Below are positions 7,450 through 15,084 of a stretch of DNA of 64,000 nucleotides, in pieces. Source of the stretch: Bacillota bacterium (lineage in GTDB: Bacteria > Bacillota > SHA-98 > UBA4971). Position 1 is the stretch's first letter, and the number at the start of each line of letters is the position of its first letter. The stretch spans positions 124,001 to 188,000 of the forward strand of contig JASEJE010000002.1 of NCBI GenBank assembly GCA_030024085.1, given 5' to 3'. A program made the position numbers and the translations under genes. The notes under the pieces are model-generated. The model saw only the letters and a program-made list of their open reading frames with translations. It was not told where the DNA came from and ran no database searches.

Positions 7450-8617
7450 AGAACCTGATCGTCCACCCCTTGCTGACTTCTATCACACCTCGCAGGCCTG
7501 GTGACGCCATCACCTGCCGGTCCTGCGTCACGATCACCGCTTGGACCCCTGGAAGTTGCGTGACGAGCCTCATGCCATTGGACGGCCCGAGCAGGAACAC
7601 CGTGGTTGAGAGGGCGTCCGCGTCCACGGCGCGGCGGGCGAGGACCGTCGCGCTCACGATGCCTGTTTCGGCAGGGTAGCCCGTGTCGGGATCGATTATG
7701 TGGTGGTAGCGCGTGCCTGCCTGCTCGAAGAACCGCTCGTAGGTGCCGGACGACACGACGGCCATGTCACGCACCGGCACCACGGCAAAGGTGGCCCCGC
7801 GTTCTTTCCACGGGTTCTGAATCCCGACCCTCCACGGCGAGCCATCAGGCTTCGACCCCAGCACCAGGATGTTCCCGCCGAGGTCGATGAAGGCGCTCTT
7901 CACGCCCTGCTGCAACAGCGCTTCCGCGGCTCTGTCCGCAGCGAAGCCTTTTGCGATGGCGCCGAGGTCGAGGGCCATGCCGGCCCTGCGAAGCCGCACC
8001 GTGCCGCGAGTCTCGTCGATCTCCACGTCCCGGTGATCGACGAGGGACCTCGCTGCGGCCACCTCCTCCGGCGAAGGCACCCTCGCGTGGTTGGTGCCGA
8101 TGCCCCACAGCCGGACGAGCGGGCCTATCGCCATGTCGAACCTCCCGCGGCTGAGGTCCCCGTATCTCCTGGCCTTCTTTACCACATACAGTGTATCGTC
8201 CGCTACCCTCGTTGGCAAGCCTCCCGCCTCGCGGTTCACCGCTGCGACGTCGCTCGTGGCGACGTTCGCGCTCATCAGCGCCTCGACCGCCTCGATGCGG
8301 TCGAAGGCGTCGCTGACCGCTTCCCGGGCCTTGCTGCCGTACGCCCGAATCTGCACGAGGGTCCCAAGGGCGAAGCTTGTGCGCACCGAAACGCCGGGGG
8401 CGCCGCCGGGCCGATTGCAGCCGGCGACCGCGACAACGACGGCTGCGAGCATGAACCAGAACGTAAGCCGGGGTAAGGCCGCGGTCCACCTGTGCGCGCG
8501 GCTCCATCCGCGCGCGTAACGCCCCTTTGCATATCGCGCGGGCGCACCGCCGGGCTTGTGCGTTTCCTTGTGCGTTTCAACGTGCGTGGTTGTGCTCGTG
8601 TTCACATTCACACCCAT
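7421..8617 (-). CDS. apbE: FAD:protein FMN transferase (ApbE family lipoprotein)
   Basis: The 398-residue protein attaches FMN from FAD onto Thr of FMN-binding domains. It has a lipobox (VAVAGC, Cys near residue 67) after a long basic N-terminal tail, so it should be anchored outside the membrane. Family signatures include FALGTLVQIRAYG, the segment RGRFDMAIGPLVRLWG, LDLGAIAKGFAADRA, FIDLGGNILVLG and the metal-site region DADALSTTVFLLG. The likely substrate is the double FMN-binding protein at 2020. It is the first gene of an operon with EetA-, EetB- and prenyl synthase genes, driven by the promoter at 8716-8744. The ribosome site of ATG 8617 is weak, so a start nearer the membrane helix is possible. 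Confidence 0.92.
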   Translation of the reverse strand: MGVNVNTSTTTHVETHKETHKPGGAPARYAKGRYARGWSRAHRWTAALPRLTFWFMLAAVVVAVAGCNRPGGAPGVSVRTSFALGTLVQIRAYGSKAREAVSDAFDRIEAVEALMSANVATSDVAAVNREAGGLPTRVADDTLYVVKKARRYGDLSRGRFDMAIGPLVRLWGIGTNHARVPSPEEVAAARSLVDHRDVEIDETRGTVRLRRAGMALDLGAIAKGFAADRAAEALLQQGVKSAFIDLGGNILVLGSKPDGSPWRVGIQNPWKERGATFAVVPVRDMAVVSSGTYERFFEQAGTRYHHIIDPDTGYPAETGIVSATVLARRAVDADALSTTVFLLGPSNGMRLVTQLPGVQAVIVTQDRQVMASPGLRGVIEVSKGWTIRFYGASDAQES

Positions 8618-8715
8618 ATGTCACGGTGCCCCGGCCCGTGCGCGGCACGCGACGCTCGCGCACTCCGTACATGCGGGCGGGGGCGAGTGAGCTTTCCGAA
8701 CCCCGGAACACTGCG

Positions 8716-8744
8716 ATTGTACCATTGTATAGCGAAACTGTCTA
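8716..8744 (-). promoter_or_regulatory. Promoter for the apbE operon
   Basis: On the minus strand TAGACA (8744-8739) and TACAAT (8721-8716) are spaced by 17 bases, each one mismatch from consensus. Transcription would start near 8709, about 90 bases before ATG 8617. It overlaps a plus-strand promoter candidate, so the two directions may compete. Confidence 0.7.
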
Positions 8745-8753
8745 TGGTATAGT
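8725..8753 (+). promoter_or_regulatory. Divergent plus-strand promoter candidate toward NDH-2
   Basis: TTGTAT (8725-8730) and TATAGT (8748-8753) are spaced by 17 bases. The -10 box is good and the -35 box is weak. It overlaps the apbE promoter and lies within an imperfect inverted repeat (ACCATTGTATAG/CTATGGT). Transcripts would cross repeat copy 2 before reaching the NDH-2 gene about 400 bases on. Confidence 0.45.
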
Positions 8754-8909
8754 TGAAATGGTTCGCGGCGACACGCACCGACAGGAGGATTGTGCGTTCA
8801 CGCGGCGAAACGGAAAATAGCTGGGATGGCGTGTGTGATAGTCGTCACAATCACAAACTGGCGGCCCGCGTTGAGGCATGGCGGTTCAGCCGGAACGTGG
8901 CGGTTCATG

Positions 8910-9121
8910 CTAAGTATGGCGCCATAAGTTTTCGCCACTTTTCTTGAGGGTGCTAGGGTTGCCGGTGCTTGCTAGGGCGGGGCGTCGAGAATTTGGCTGG
9001 CCCGTGCGCCAAATTCGAACGAGGCGCGCCGCGAGCGCGTCGTCCCCGGAGTGCAACACCGGCAACCCTGGAGAGCCCCTGCACGCTGAAAAGCAGCGCG
9101 GATTTCTGGCGATCTACTTAG
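8910..9121 (+). repeat. ~210-bp inverted-repeat element, copy 2
   Basis: The element runs from CTAAGTATGGCGCC to GATCTACTTAG and lies between the apbE promoter region and the NDH-2 gene. With the copy at 57859 it forms a closely matching subfamily, sharing TTTTCGCCACTTTTCTTGAG, GGCTGGCCCGTGCGCC and a GAGAGCCCCTGCACGC segment. Confidence 0.93.
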
Positions 9122-9161
9122 TTCGCTGCGATGCGAGATGAACGCGTGGGAGGAATGGTGG

Positions 9162-10916
9162 ATGGCTGACAGGAAGAGGGTCGTCGTTCTCGGTGCCGGT
9201 TACGGGGGAATCCATGCAGCACAGACCCTAGAGAAGCTGCTCGGACGCGACGAGGCTGAGATCACCCTCATCGACAGGCGAGATCGGCACATACTCCTGA
9301 CCGAACTGCACGAGGTGGCAGGGGCGCGCGTCCATGAGGACAGTGTGCAGATCCCGCTTGCCGACATCTTCCGCAGGAGCAGGGTGCGAGTAGTGCAAGA
9401 CACCGTCACCGGCATCGACCTGGAGAACAAGGTGGTGCGCTCGGACTCGGCCGAGTATCCGTACGACCACCTTATTCTTGCATGTGGAAGCGAGCCGGAG
9501 TTCTACGGCATCCCTGGTATGTCGGAGAACGCGCTCACTCTATGGTCGCTGGAGGACGCCCGCAAGATCAAGGCCCATGTGCGGAGCATGTTCGAGCTTG
9601 CCGCGGCGGAGTCCAGCCCGGTCAGGCAGCAGGAGTTGCTCTCATTCGTTGTCGGCGGCGGCGGTTTCACCGGGGTCGAGATGGCGGGCGAACTTGCTGA
9701 ATGGGTTCCGGATCTCTGCAAGGAGTTCGGGATCTCACCATTCTCTGTGACTATCTACGTGGTGGAGGCGCTGCCGCGGATACTGCCGACACTCGCGGAG
9801 AATCTCGCGGGGAGGGCCGCCCGGGCTATGCAGGCCAAAGGGATTACGGTCCTCACCAATTCCCCTATAGTGGAGGTCAAGCCCGATGAGCTGGTGCTCA
9901 AATCGGGGGCGAAGATACGCACCCGCACGGTCATCTGGACGGGCGGGGTCCGGACCACGACGTTCCTGAAGGACAAAGGGTTCAATTGCAAGAAGCGCGG
10001 GCGTCTCGCGGTCAACGAGTACCTCCAGGTGGACGGCCACGACGACGTGTACGCGGTCGGCGACAACTGCTTCTTCGTGGACCAGAACGGGGAGCTCCCA
10101 GCGCTGGTTGAGTCGGCGCTCCAGGGTGGGGCCTGTGCTGCCCGGAACATAGTCGCCGATATCAAGGGCAAGCCCAAGCGCGAGTTCAGGCCGCGGCTGC
10201 ACGGGGTGATGGTGTCCATCGGAAGCCACTACTCCGTCGCCGACCTCATGGGGATCTCGCTGTGGAGCTATCCTGCGACAGCCATGAAACATCTCGTGAA
10301 CCTCCACTACCAGTGGGGCGTCGGGGGTCTCGGGGTCATACTCAAGTATCTCAGACACGAGATGATAAACGCGAGAGGGGTGCTTTCGGGTCTCATGAAA
10401 CACGTAAACGTCAAGGTCAGCCTCTTGTGGCTCGTGATCCTGCGCGTGTTCCTCGGGTACGAGTGGCTCGCCTCGGGCATTGGCAAGATCCGCGACGGTT
10501 TCCTCATCTCCGGTGACAAGCTGGTATCGGGCTCCTCCCTGATGCCGATGGGGCCTGGAACGCCGGAATGGTACAGGTGGATCATGGAGACGTTCGTCTT
10601 CCCGCACGCGCTCTTCTTCCAGTGGGTCGTCACCCTTACTGAGCTTGCGCTGGGCCTGGCGCTCATCTTCGGCCTATTCACGAGCTTGGCGGCGCTCGGG
10701 TCGATCTTCATGAACATCAGCTTTGCTCTTGCAGGGGCCGGCGGGAACATCTGGTTCGTGATGGTTTCCATAGCGATGCTGGGTGGAGCCGGGCGCGCGT
10801 TCGGACTCGACTACTACGTGATGCCTTTCCTCGGCGAGATTGTAAAGGGCGCGCTTCCGAAGAGATGGGTTGCCCTGGGCGACCGAGTCGCTTCAGCCGG
10901 CGGCGGTGCCAGTTAG
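9162..10916 (+). CDS. ndh2: Type II NADH dehydrogenase with C-terminal membrane (DoxX-like) domain
   Basis: The 584-residue protein oxidises NADH and reduces quinone without pumping protons. The first ~400 residues form a two-dinucleotide-domain flavoprotein: FAD site VVLGAGYGGIHAAQ, NAD site VVGGGGFTGVEMAGEL, and the late FAD motif DDVYAVGDNC. The last ~170 residues contain about four hydrophobic segments (LLWLVILRVFLGYEWLASG, then FFQWVVTLTELALGLALIF and others) resembling DoxX/DoxD. Listeria Ndh2 of the electron-export locus likewise has an added membrane tail. ATG 9162 follows GGGAGG by about 9 bases; ATG 9138 lies upstream of this site and is less likely. It would feed electrons to the quinone made with the nearby prenyl synthase. 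Confidence 0.92.
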   Translation: MADRKRVVVLGAGYGGIHAAQTLEKLLGRDEAEITLIDRRDRHILLTELHEVAGARVHEDSVQIPLADIFRRSRVRVVQDTVTGIDLENKVVRSDSAEYPYDHLILACGSEPEFYGIPGMSENALTLWSLEDARKIKAHVRSMFELAAAESSPVRQQELLSFVVGGGGFTGVEMAGELAEWVPDLCKEFGISPFSVTIYVVEALPRILPTLAENLAGRAARAMQAKGITVLTNSPIVEVKPDELVLKSGAKIRTRTVIWTGGVRTTTFLKDKGFNCKKRGRLAVNEYLQVDGHDDVYAVGDNCFFVDQNGELPALVESALQGGACAARNIVADIKGKPKREFRPRLHGVMVSIGSHYSVADLMGISLWSYPATAMKHLVNLHYQWGVGGLGVILKYLRHEMINARGVLSGLMKHVNVKVSLLWLVILRVFLGYEWLASGIGKIRDGFLISGDKLVSGSSLMPMGPGTPEWYRWIMETFVFPHALFFQWVVTLTELALGLALIFGLFTSLAALGSIFMNISFALAGAGGNIWFVMVSIAMLGGAGRAFGLDYYVMPFLGEIVKGALPKRWVALGDRVASAGGGAS

Positions 10917-10960
10917 CGTCTACGTTGCGCCCCCTGGGAGGGGATCTCCATGCGGGAAAT

Positions 10961-11001
10961 CGGGTGCCAGGTGCTCACTGCGTGAGGGCACCAGGCACCC
11001 G
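10961..11001. terminator. Strong hairpin between convergent NDH-2 and FmdB genes
   Basis: The arms CGGGTGCC and GGCACCCG pair perfectly. After an A/A mismatch the stem continues with GGTGC/GCACC and TCAC/GTGA around a small loop. It lies between two convergent genes and lacks a T tract, so it may act as a bidirectional terminator or RNA-end stabiliser. Confidence 0.55.
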
Positions 11002-11044
11002 AAACCGTGCCGGGGGAGGGAGGAAGATATCGCGGAGGCGGACC

Positions 11045-11320
11045 CTAGACGCCCGCGGCATCCGGTGTCTTCGATGAGCCGTTCGATGAGCCGGAAGAAG
11101 ACACGGATTCGCCATCCTTCCTGGCCTTGTCCTTGTATTCGGAGCTGCGGTTGTCTGTGGTGTAGAATCCGGATCCCTTGAAGACGATGCCAACGTTTCT
11201 GCTGATGAGCCGCCTGACCGGGCCGCCACACGTGGGACAGCGGGAGAGGGGCTCATCCGACATGCGCTGGAACTCCTCGAAACGGCCGCATTTCTCGCAG
11301 CGGTATTCGTAGGTAGGCAT
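11045..11320 (-). CDS. FmdB-family zinc ribbon protein
   Basis: The 91-residue protein begins MPTYEYRCEKCGRFEEFQ and continues SRCPTCGGPVRRLISRN, the CxxC...CxxC zinc ribbon of the FmdB regulatory family. The segment GIVFKGSGFYTTD is also typical. The C-terminal third is a charged, Ser-rich tail (SVSSSGSSNGSSK). The role is unclear; some members regulate C1-amide genes, but the family is widespread. A near-consensus promoter lies at 11408-11436. The ATG follows AAAGGAGGGATTATCTCGAC. Confidence 0.92.
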   Translation of the reverse strand: MPTYEYRCEKCGRFEEFQRMSDEPLSRCPTCGGPVRRLISRNVGIVFKGSGFYTTDNRSSEYKDKARKDGESVSSSGSSNGSSKTPDAAGV

Positions 11321-11407
11321 GTCGAGATAATCCCTCCTTTAACGTAACTCGGCGCATCGTGGACGCCCCTGCGCGGCGGAGCGTCGCGAGTCCTGCGCCA
11401 ATTACGT

Positions 11408-11436
11408 ACTATACGCTGCTCTTTGCTTCCTGTCAA
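11408..11436 (-). promoter_or_regulatory. Near-consensus promoter for the FmdB gene
   Basis: On the minus strand TTGACA (11436-11431, perfect) and TATAGT (11413-11408) are spaced by 17 bases. Transcription would start near 11401, giving an ~80-base leader. Confidence 0.8.
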
Positions 11437-11616
11437 GAACGATAGCGAACGATGCGGATAGCGATGGCGAGTAACGACAAGGACTAACGATGCCGAATAA
11501 CGGCGACGAACGATGACGAAGGGGCGAGACCACGACCTTCGTGCTTCCCGGATGCGCGCTCAGCACCGGGCCGGGGCGCACGGGCAGGCCAAGTCCCGTT
11601 TCGGGCCAAGTCCAGT

Positions 11617-11645
11617 TTGTGAATGAAGCCGCAAAGTGCTAGAAT
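11617..11645 (+). promoter_or_regulatory. Promoter candidate for the triple-HTH regulator
   Basis: TTGTGA (11617-11622) and TAGAAT (11640-11645) are spaced by 17 bases, about 80 bases upstream of the ATG at 11726. The stretch 11437-11616 between the two promoters has only short imperfect repeats of AACGATG and no gene. Confidence 0.55.
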
Positions 11646-11725
11646 GAGAACGACATGGGTTGTGCCTGACGTCACAATGGTCTTGAAGACCGGGCCATGC
11701 CTGGGCCTAGAGGGGGGCTGGGCGA

Positions 11726-12511
11726 ATGATATCGGGTGAACGAGTAAGGGCTGCTAGAAGGGCGAAGGGGCTGACTCTCGTCGATCTTGCTTCCAGGGCC
11801 AGGCTGTCCTATTCCTACTTGAGTGAGATAGAACGCGGCGCCAAGAGCCCTTCGCTCGATACCCTTTCCAGGCTGGCGGACGCACTTGACCTTAACAGGG
11901 CCGAGCTTGTGGAGATATCGGAGGACGAGGATGGCAGAGGCGTCGGTCTCGGCGAAAAGCTTCGCGTGGCACGCGAGGATCGCGGGATGACGCTGCGCGA
12001 TGTTGCGTCCGCGGCCGGTATCTCCAGCACGTATTTGAGCGAGATTGAACGCGGCAACGTTCAGCCTGCTCTCAGGGTTTTGAAGAGGCTCGCTCATGTG
12101 CTTCACGTGCCTCTCTCGTCGTTCATGTCTTCTGTCGAACGCAAGGGGTTCATCGGCGACAAGCTCAGGAGCATCCGGGAGAAGCTCGGCCTGACCCAGG
12201 CGGAGGTGGCGGCGAAAGCCGGGGTCTCGGCCGCCCTCATCGGCCAGATCGAGCTCGGACGCGTTTCTCCGTCGCTCAAAACCATAAACAAGGTGGCATC
12301 GGCCCTTGGCGTGTCCCCATGTTACCTGGTTCTCGACAACGAGGGCATGGACGAGATCGTCCCGGCCATGAGCAAGGATCTCCGTGATATGCTGCAAGAC
12401 TCAAACGTTCAGATGCTCCTCAGCGCCGTGTGCTCGCTGGACAAACGTGAGATGCGGTTCATCTTCGAAGTCATAGCGCTTCTCAAGCGCTCGGGCCTCA
12501 GCCGGGCGTAG
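11726..12511 (+). CDS. Transcriptional regulator with three tandem XRE-type HTH domains
   Basis: The 261-residue protein contains three HTH_3 domains in a row, at about residues 1-65, 72-132 and 141-205. Each shows the family pattern: RVRAARRAKGLTLVDLASRA...SYLSEIERGAKSPSL, KLRVAREDRGMTLRDVASAA...TYLSEIERGNVQPAL, and KLRSIREKLGLTQAEVAAKA...LIGQIELGRVSPSL. The last ~50 residues are helical without a known effector domain. Three tandem DNA-binding domains in one chain are unusual; most family members have one and dimerise. It is transcribed alone and faces the lipoprotein gene. The target is unknown. Confidence 0.88.
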   Translation: MISGERVRAARRAKGLTLVDLASRARLSYSYLSEIERGAKSPSLDTLSRLADALDLNRAELVEISEDEDGRGVGLGEKLRVAREDRGMTLRDVASAAGISSTYLSEIERGNVQPALRVLKRLAHVLHVPLSSFMSSVERKGFIGDKLRSIREKLGLTQAEVAAKAGVSAALIGQIELGRVSPSLKTINKVASALGVSPCYLVLDNEGMDEIVPAMSKDLRDMLQDSNVQMLLSAVCSLDKREMRFIFEVIALLKRSGLSRA

Positions 12512-12584
12512 CCCGCACAGGGATCTTCCCTGCCACGTGCCGCCGAACGGTGAAACGGTGCGCCGGAGACGCCATTCCTTATGC

Positions 12585-13250
12585 TCAGATCGAGAAGGAC
12601 ATCTTGACCACGCGAGAGCCGTCAAGGATGACCTCCACCACCCAGATCCCTGGGAGCGAGGCAGGCGCCGGTACGTTCCAGCCAGGGGAGACCTGGAGCG
12701 GCAGTCCGGGCGCGGATATCAGCGACACGCTGCCGGGCGTGCGGGCAAAGGGAGGAAGCGCTTCCTCCCTGTAGAGCGCTCCGTCGGGCCGGTACCATCT
12801 CGTGGTTTGGTAATGAAGGTTGATGTCGTTGATGTTCCACCTGACCCAGGCCACGACCTGCGGGTCGAGAGGGGTGTAGCTCCAGCCTGGCCCGATAGGG
12901 GTTCCCTGCATGTCAATGCCGCGACAGAGCACAGCGTCGGCCACGAGGGGGCTGTAGATGCGCCTGTAGGCGACCAGCCGGACCGGGGGCACGTCTGCCG
13001 ACCCCACGGTGATGGTGGTCAACACGGGGTGATGATTCGGCGAGCTGATAATGACCTGGTAATCGCCTGGGGCTATGTTCATGGTCTGGAGCGTCGGGAT
13101 GTCGTAGGTCACGCCCTGATAAGTGATGAGCGCATCATTCACCGTCTCACCTGACCAGGAGTCTACAATGGGATTGATGCAGCCGGCGGCTGAGAGAGCA
13201 GCAATCACGAGAATCGCTGCGCCGAAGGCCCGGGACAAGTTTCTCTTCAC
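12585..13250 (-). CDS. Predicted lipoprotein of unknown function
   Basis: From GTG 13250 (AGGAGG 10 bases upstream) the 221-residue product has a lipoprotein signal: KRNLSRAFGAAILVIAALSAAGC, with the lipidated Cys at about residue 24. The first half resembles PEGA-like carbohydrate-binding repeats (LQTMNIAPGDYQVIISSPNH). The C-terminal part (WRPDG-type strand pattern, PGIWVVEVILDGSRVVKMSFSI) looks like a beta-sandwich. No catalytic motif is visible. It converges with the triple-HTH regulator. I do not recognise a named family with confidence. Confidence 0.7.
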   Translation of the reverse strand: MKRNLSRAFGAAILVIAALSAAGCINPIVDSWSGETVNDALITYQGVTYDIPTLQTMNIAPGDYQVIISSPNHHPVLTTITVGSADVPPVRLVAYRRIYSPLVADAVLCRGIDMQGTPIGPGWSYTPLDPQVVAWVRWNINDINLHYQTTRWYRPDGALYREEALPPFARTPGSVSLISAPGLPLQVSPGWNVPAPASLPGIWVVEVILDGSRVVKMSFSI

Positions 13251-13589
13251 AATGATTCGCCTCCTATAGCGAGATTTGCGGTAGTCTTCAGATCTATGGC
13301 AATATCCAGGACAGCATCCATATGATAGCATCACCGGATGCCGGAGGCAAGCGCGGAAGAAGAAGGACAGGAGGGGCGGGAAGCAGGAGTTGATGAGAAA
13401 CGGTCAATAACAGCTGTTGATGGGAACTGGCCACGAAAAGAGCGAGGGACCTACCCGGCCTGCACGACGGGCGGTCCCGATCGTTTTCATGTTCCTGTCC
13501 TGGGTCGCGCCGGACACCCGCCCTGGTTGAGCCGGGGCGGCGCGCCGCACGAAGCCGCCGGTCCGGGCAGTCCTGGCGGTCCTTGCGAC
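13251..13589. other. Intergenic stretch, no gene recognised
   Basis: Between the lipoprotein start and the LivF stop. The left part is leader DNA for the lipoprotein. The right part is GC-rich and open in some frames only because of composition. No repeat element, RNA gene or convincing terminator was seen. Confidence 0.5.
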
Positions 13590-14294
13590 CTACTCTCCCA
13601 GATACGCCTTGCGCACGGCTTCGTTCTGGAGAAGCTCCGGCCCTGGCCCTTCCATCGTAATGGAGCCGGTCTCCAGCACGTACGCGTAGTCCGCCAGCTT
13701 CAAGGCAGCTTTGGCGTTCTGCTCGATGAGGAGGATTGTGCATCCCTCCTCGTGTATCCTGGTGAGCGCCCTGAAGACCTCGTGCATCAGCACCGGCGCA
13801 AGCCCGAGCGACGGCTCGTCGAGGCAGAGAAGCCTCGGTCGCGACATGAGGGCGCGCCCTACCGCGAGCATCTGCTGCTCGCCGCCGGAAAGGGTGCCGC
13901 CCTTCTGGGAGAAGCGCTCTTTGAGCCTGGGGAAGAGGGTGGTGACCCATTCCAAGTCCTGCTGAATGCCTGCGTTGTCCTGCCGGGGGTAAGCCCCCAT
14001 CATCAGGTTCTCGCGGACCGTAAGGTTGCGGAATATCTTCCGGCCCTCCGGCACCATCGCCACGCCAGAGCGGACTATGTAGTGGCTGGGCCTGCCGGTG
14101 ATGTTCTTGCCCTTGAGTTCTATGGAACCCCGCCGGGCCTTTACGAGGCCTGTTATGGCACGCAGGGTGGTGCTCTTCCCGGCGCCGTTCGCCCCTATCA
14201 GGGTGATGATCGCCCCTTCAGGCACGTCCATGGAGATCCCCTTGAGAGCATGAATGCCACCGTAGTAGACGTGGAGGTCTCTGAGCTTGAGCAT
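13590..14294 (-). CDS. livF: Branched-chain amino acid ABC transporter ATP-binding protein LivF
   Basis: The 234-residue ATPase has Walker A GANGAGKSTT (about residue 35), the ABC signature LSGGEQQMLAVGRAL and Walker B LLCLDEPSLGLAP. The opening MLKLRDLHVYYGGIHALKGI and the length are those of LivF. It energises uptake with LivG, LivM and LivH encoded just upstream. One base separates it from livG, so translation is likely coupled. Confidence 0.95.
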   Translation of the reverse strand: MLKLRDLHVYYGGIHALKGISMDVPEGAIITLIGANGAGKSTTLRAITGLVKARRGSIELKGKNITGRPSHYIVRSGVAMVPEGRKIFRNLTVRENLMMGAYPRQDNAGIQQDLEWVTTLFPRLKERFSQKGGTLSGGEQQMLAVGRALMSRPRLLCLDEPSLGLAPVLMHEVFRALTRIHEEGCTILLIEQNAKAALKLADYAYVLETGSITMEGPGPELLQNEAVRKAYLGE

Positions 14295-14295
14295 C

Positions 14296-15084
14296 CTAGT
14301 CCTCCTCCTCTCCCAGGTACGCCGCGATCACTCCCGGGTCCGACTGGATCTCCTGTGGTGTGCCCTCGGCGATCGAGACTCCGTAGTCGATCACGCGTAT
14401 TCGCTCGCAGATGCCCATCACGAGCCGCATGTCGTGCTCTATGAGGAAAACGGTGAGACCGAACTCGTCGCGGATGCGGCAGATGAACTTCATGAGCTGA
14501 GTTGTCTCCTCGGGGTTCATGCCCGCTGCGGGCTCGTCCAGGAGGAGTAGCCGGGGGTTGGTCGCAAGGGCCCGCGCGATCTCGAGGCGCCTCTGCTGGC
14601 CGTAGGGAAGGCTCCCTGCCTGCTCCCTGGCGAGGTCTGCAAGCCCCACCCGTTGGAGGAGATCCATCCCGCGCGCGCGCGCTTCGGCGTCTTCCTTGGC
14701 ATAACTGGGCAGCCGGAACGCCGCCGAGAGGAATGACGACTTCAGCCTGAGGTGCTGGGACACGAGGACGTTGTCGAGGACCGTGAGCCCCGTGAAGAGG
14801 CGCACATTCTGGAATGTCCTCGCGATGCCTGCTGCGGCCACGAGGTCGGGGCGCCACCCCGTGATGTCCTGTCCTTCGAACAGCACGCGGCCGCTCGTGG
14901 GCGCGTACTGCCCCGTGACTATGTTGAAGACCGTGGTCTTGCCCGCGCCGTTGGGGCCTATGAGGCCGACGAGCTCGCCCTTTCGTATGTCGAGGCAGAA
15001 GTCGTTCACTGCCACGAGCCCGCCGAACTTGATGGTTACGTGATCGAGAGTCAGGACGACTCCGTTTTGCGTTCTTGCTTCCAC
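14296..15084 (-). CDS. livG: Branched-chain amino acid ABC transporter ATP-binding protein LivG
   Basis: The 262-residue ATPase carries Walker A GPNGAGKTTVFN, signature LPYGQQRRLEIARAL and Walker B LLLLDEPAAGMNPEE, with the LivG-type C-terminal extension VIDYGVSIAEGTPQEIQSDP. The GTG at 15084 is preferred because a G-rich ribosome site (AGGGGGG) is 8 bases upstream. The longer frame to 15132 adds residues unlike the family. It overlaps the end of livM by 34 bases. Confidence 0.94.
   Translation of the reverse strand: MEARTQNGVVLTLDHVTIKFGGLVAVNDFCLDIRKGELVGLIGPNGAGKTTVFNIVTGQYAPTSGRVLFEGQDITGWRPDLVAAAGIARTFQNVRLFTGLTVLDNVLVSQHLRLKSSFLSAAFRLPSYAKEDAEARARGMDLLQRVGLADLAREQAGSLPYGQQRRLEIARALATNPRLLLLDEPAAGMNPEETTQLMKFICRIRDEFGLTVFLIEHDMRLVMGICERIRVIDYGVSIAEGTPQEIQSDPGVIAAYLGEEED

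Noticed and set aside
8944-9141. Frame starting MRVLGLPVLARAGR, recurring at 46330 and 57893
   Set aside because: It recurs only because it is translated from copies of the inverted-repeat element; substitutions between copies do not preserve the protein and flanks differ.
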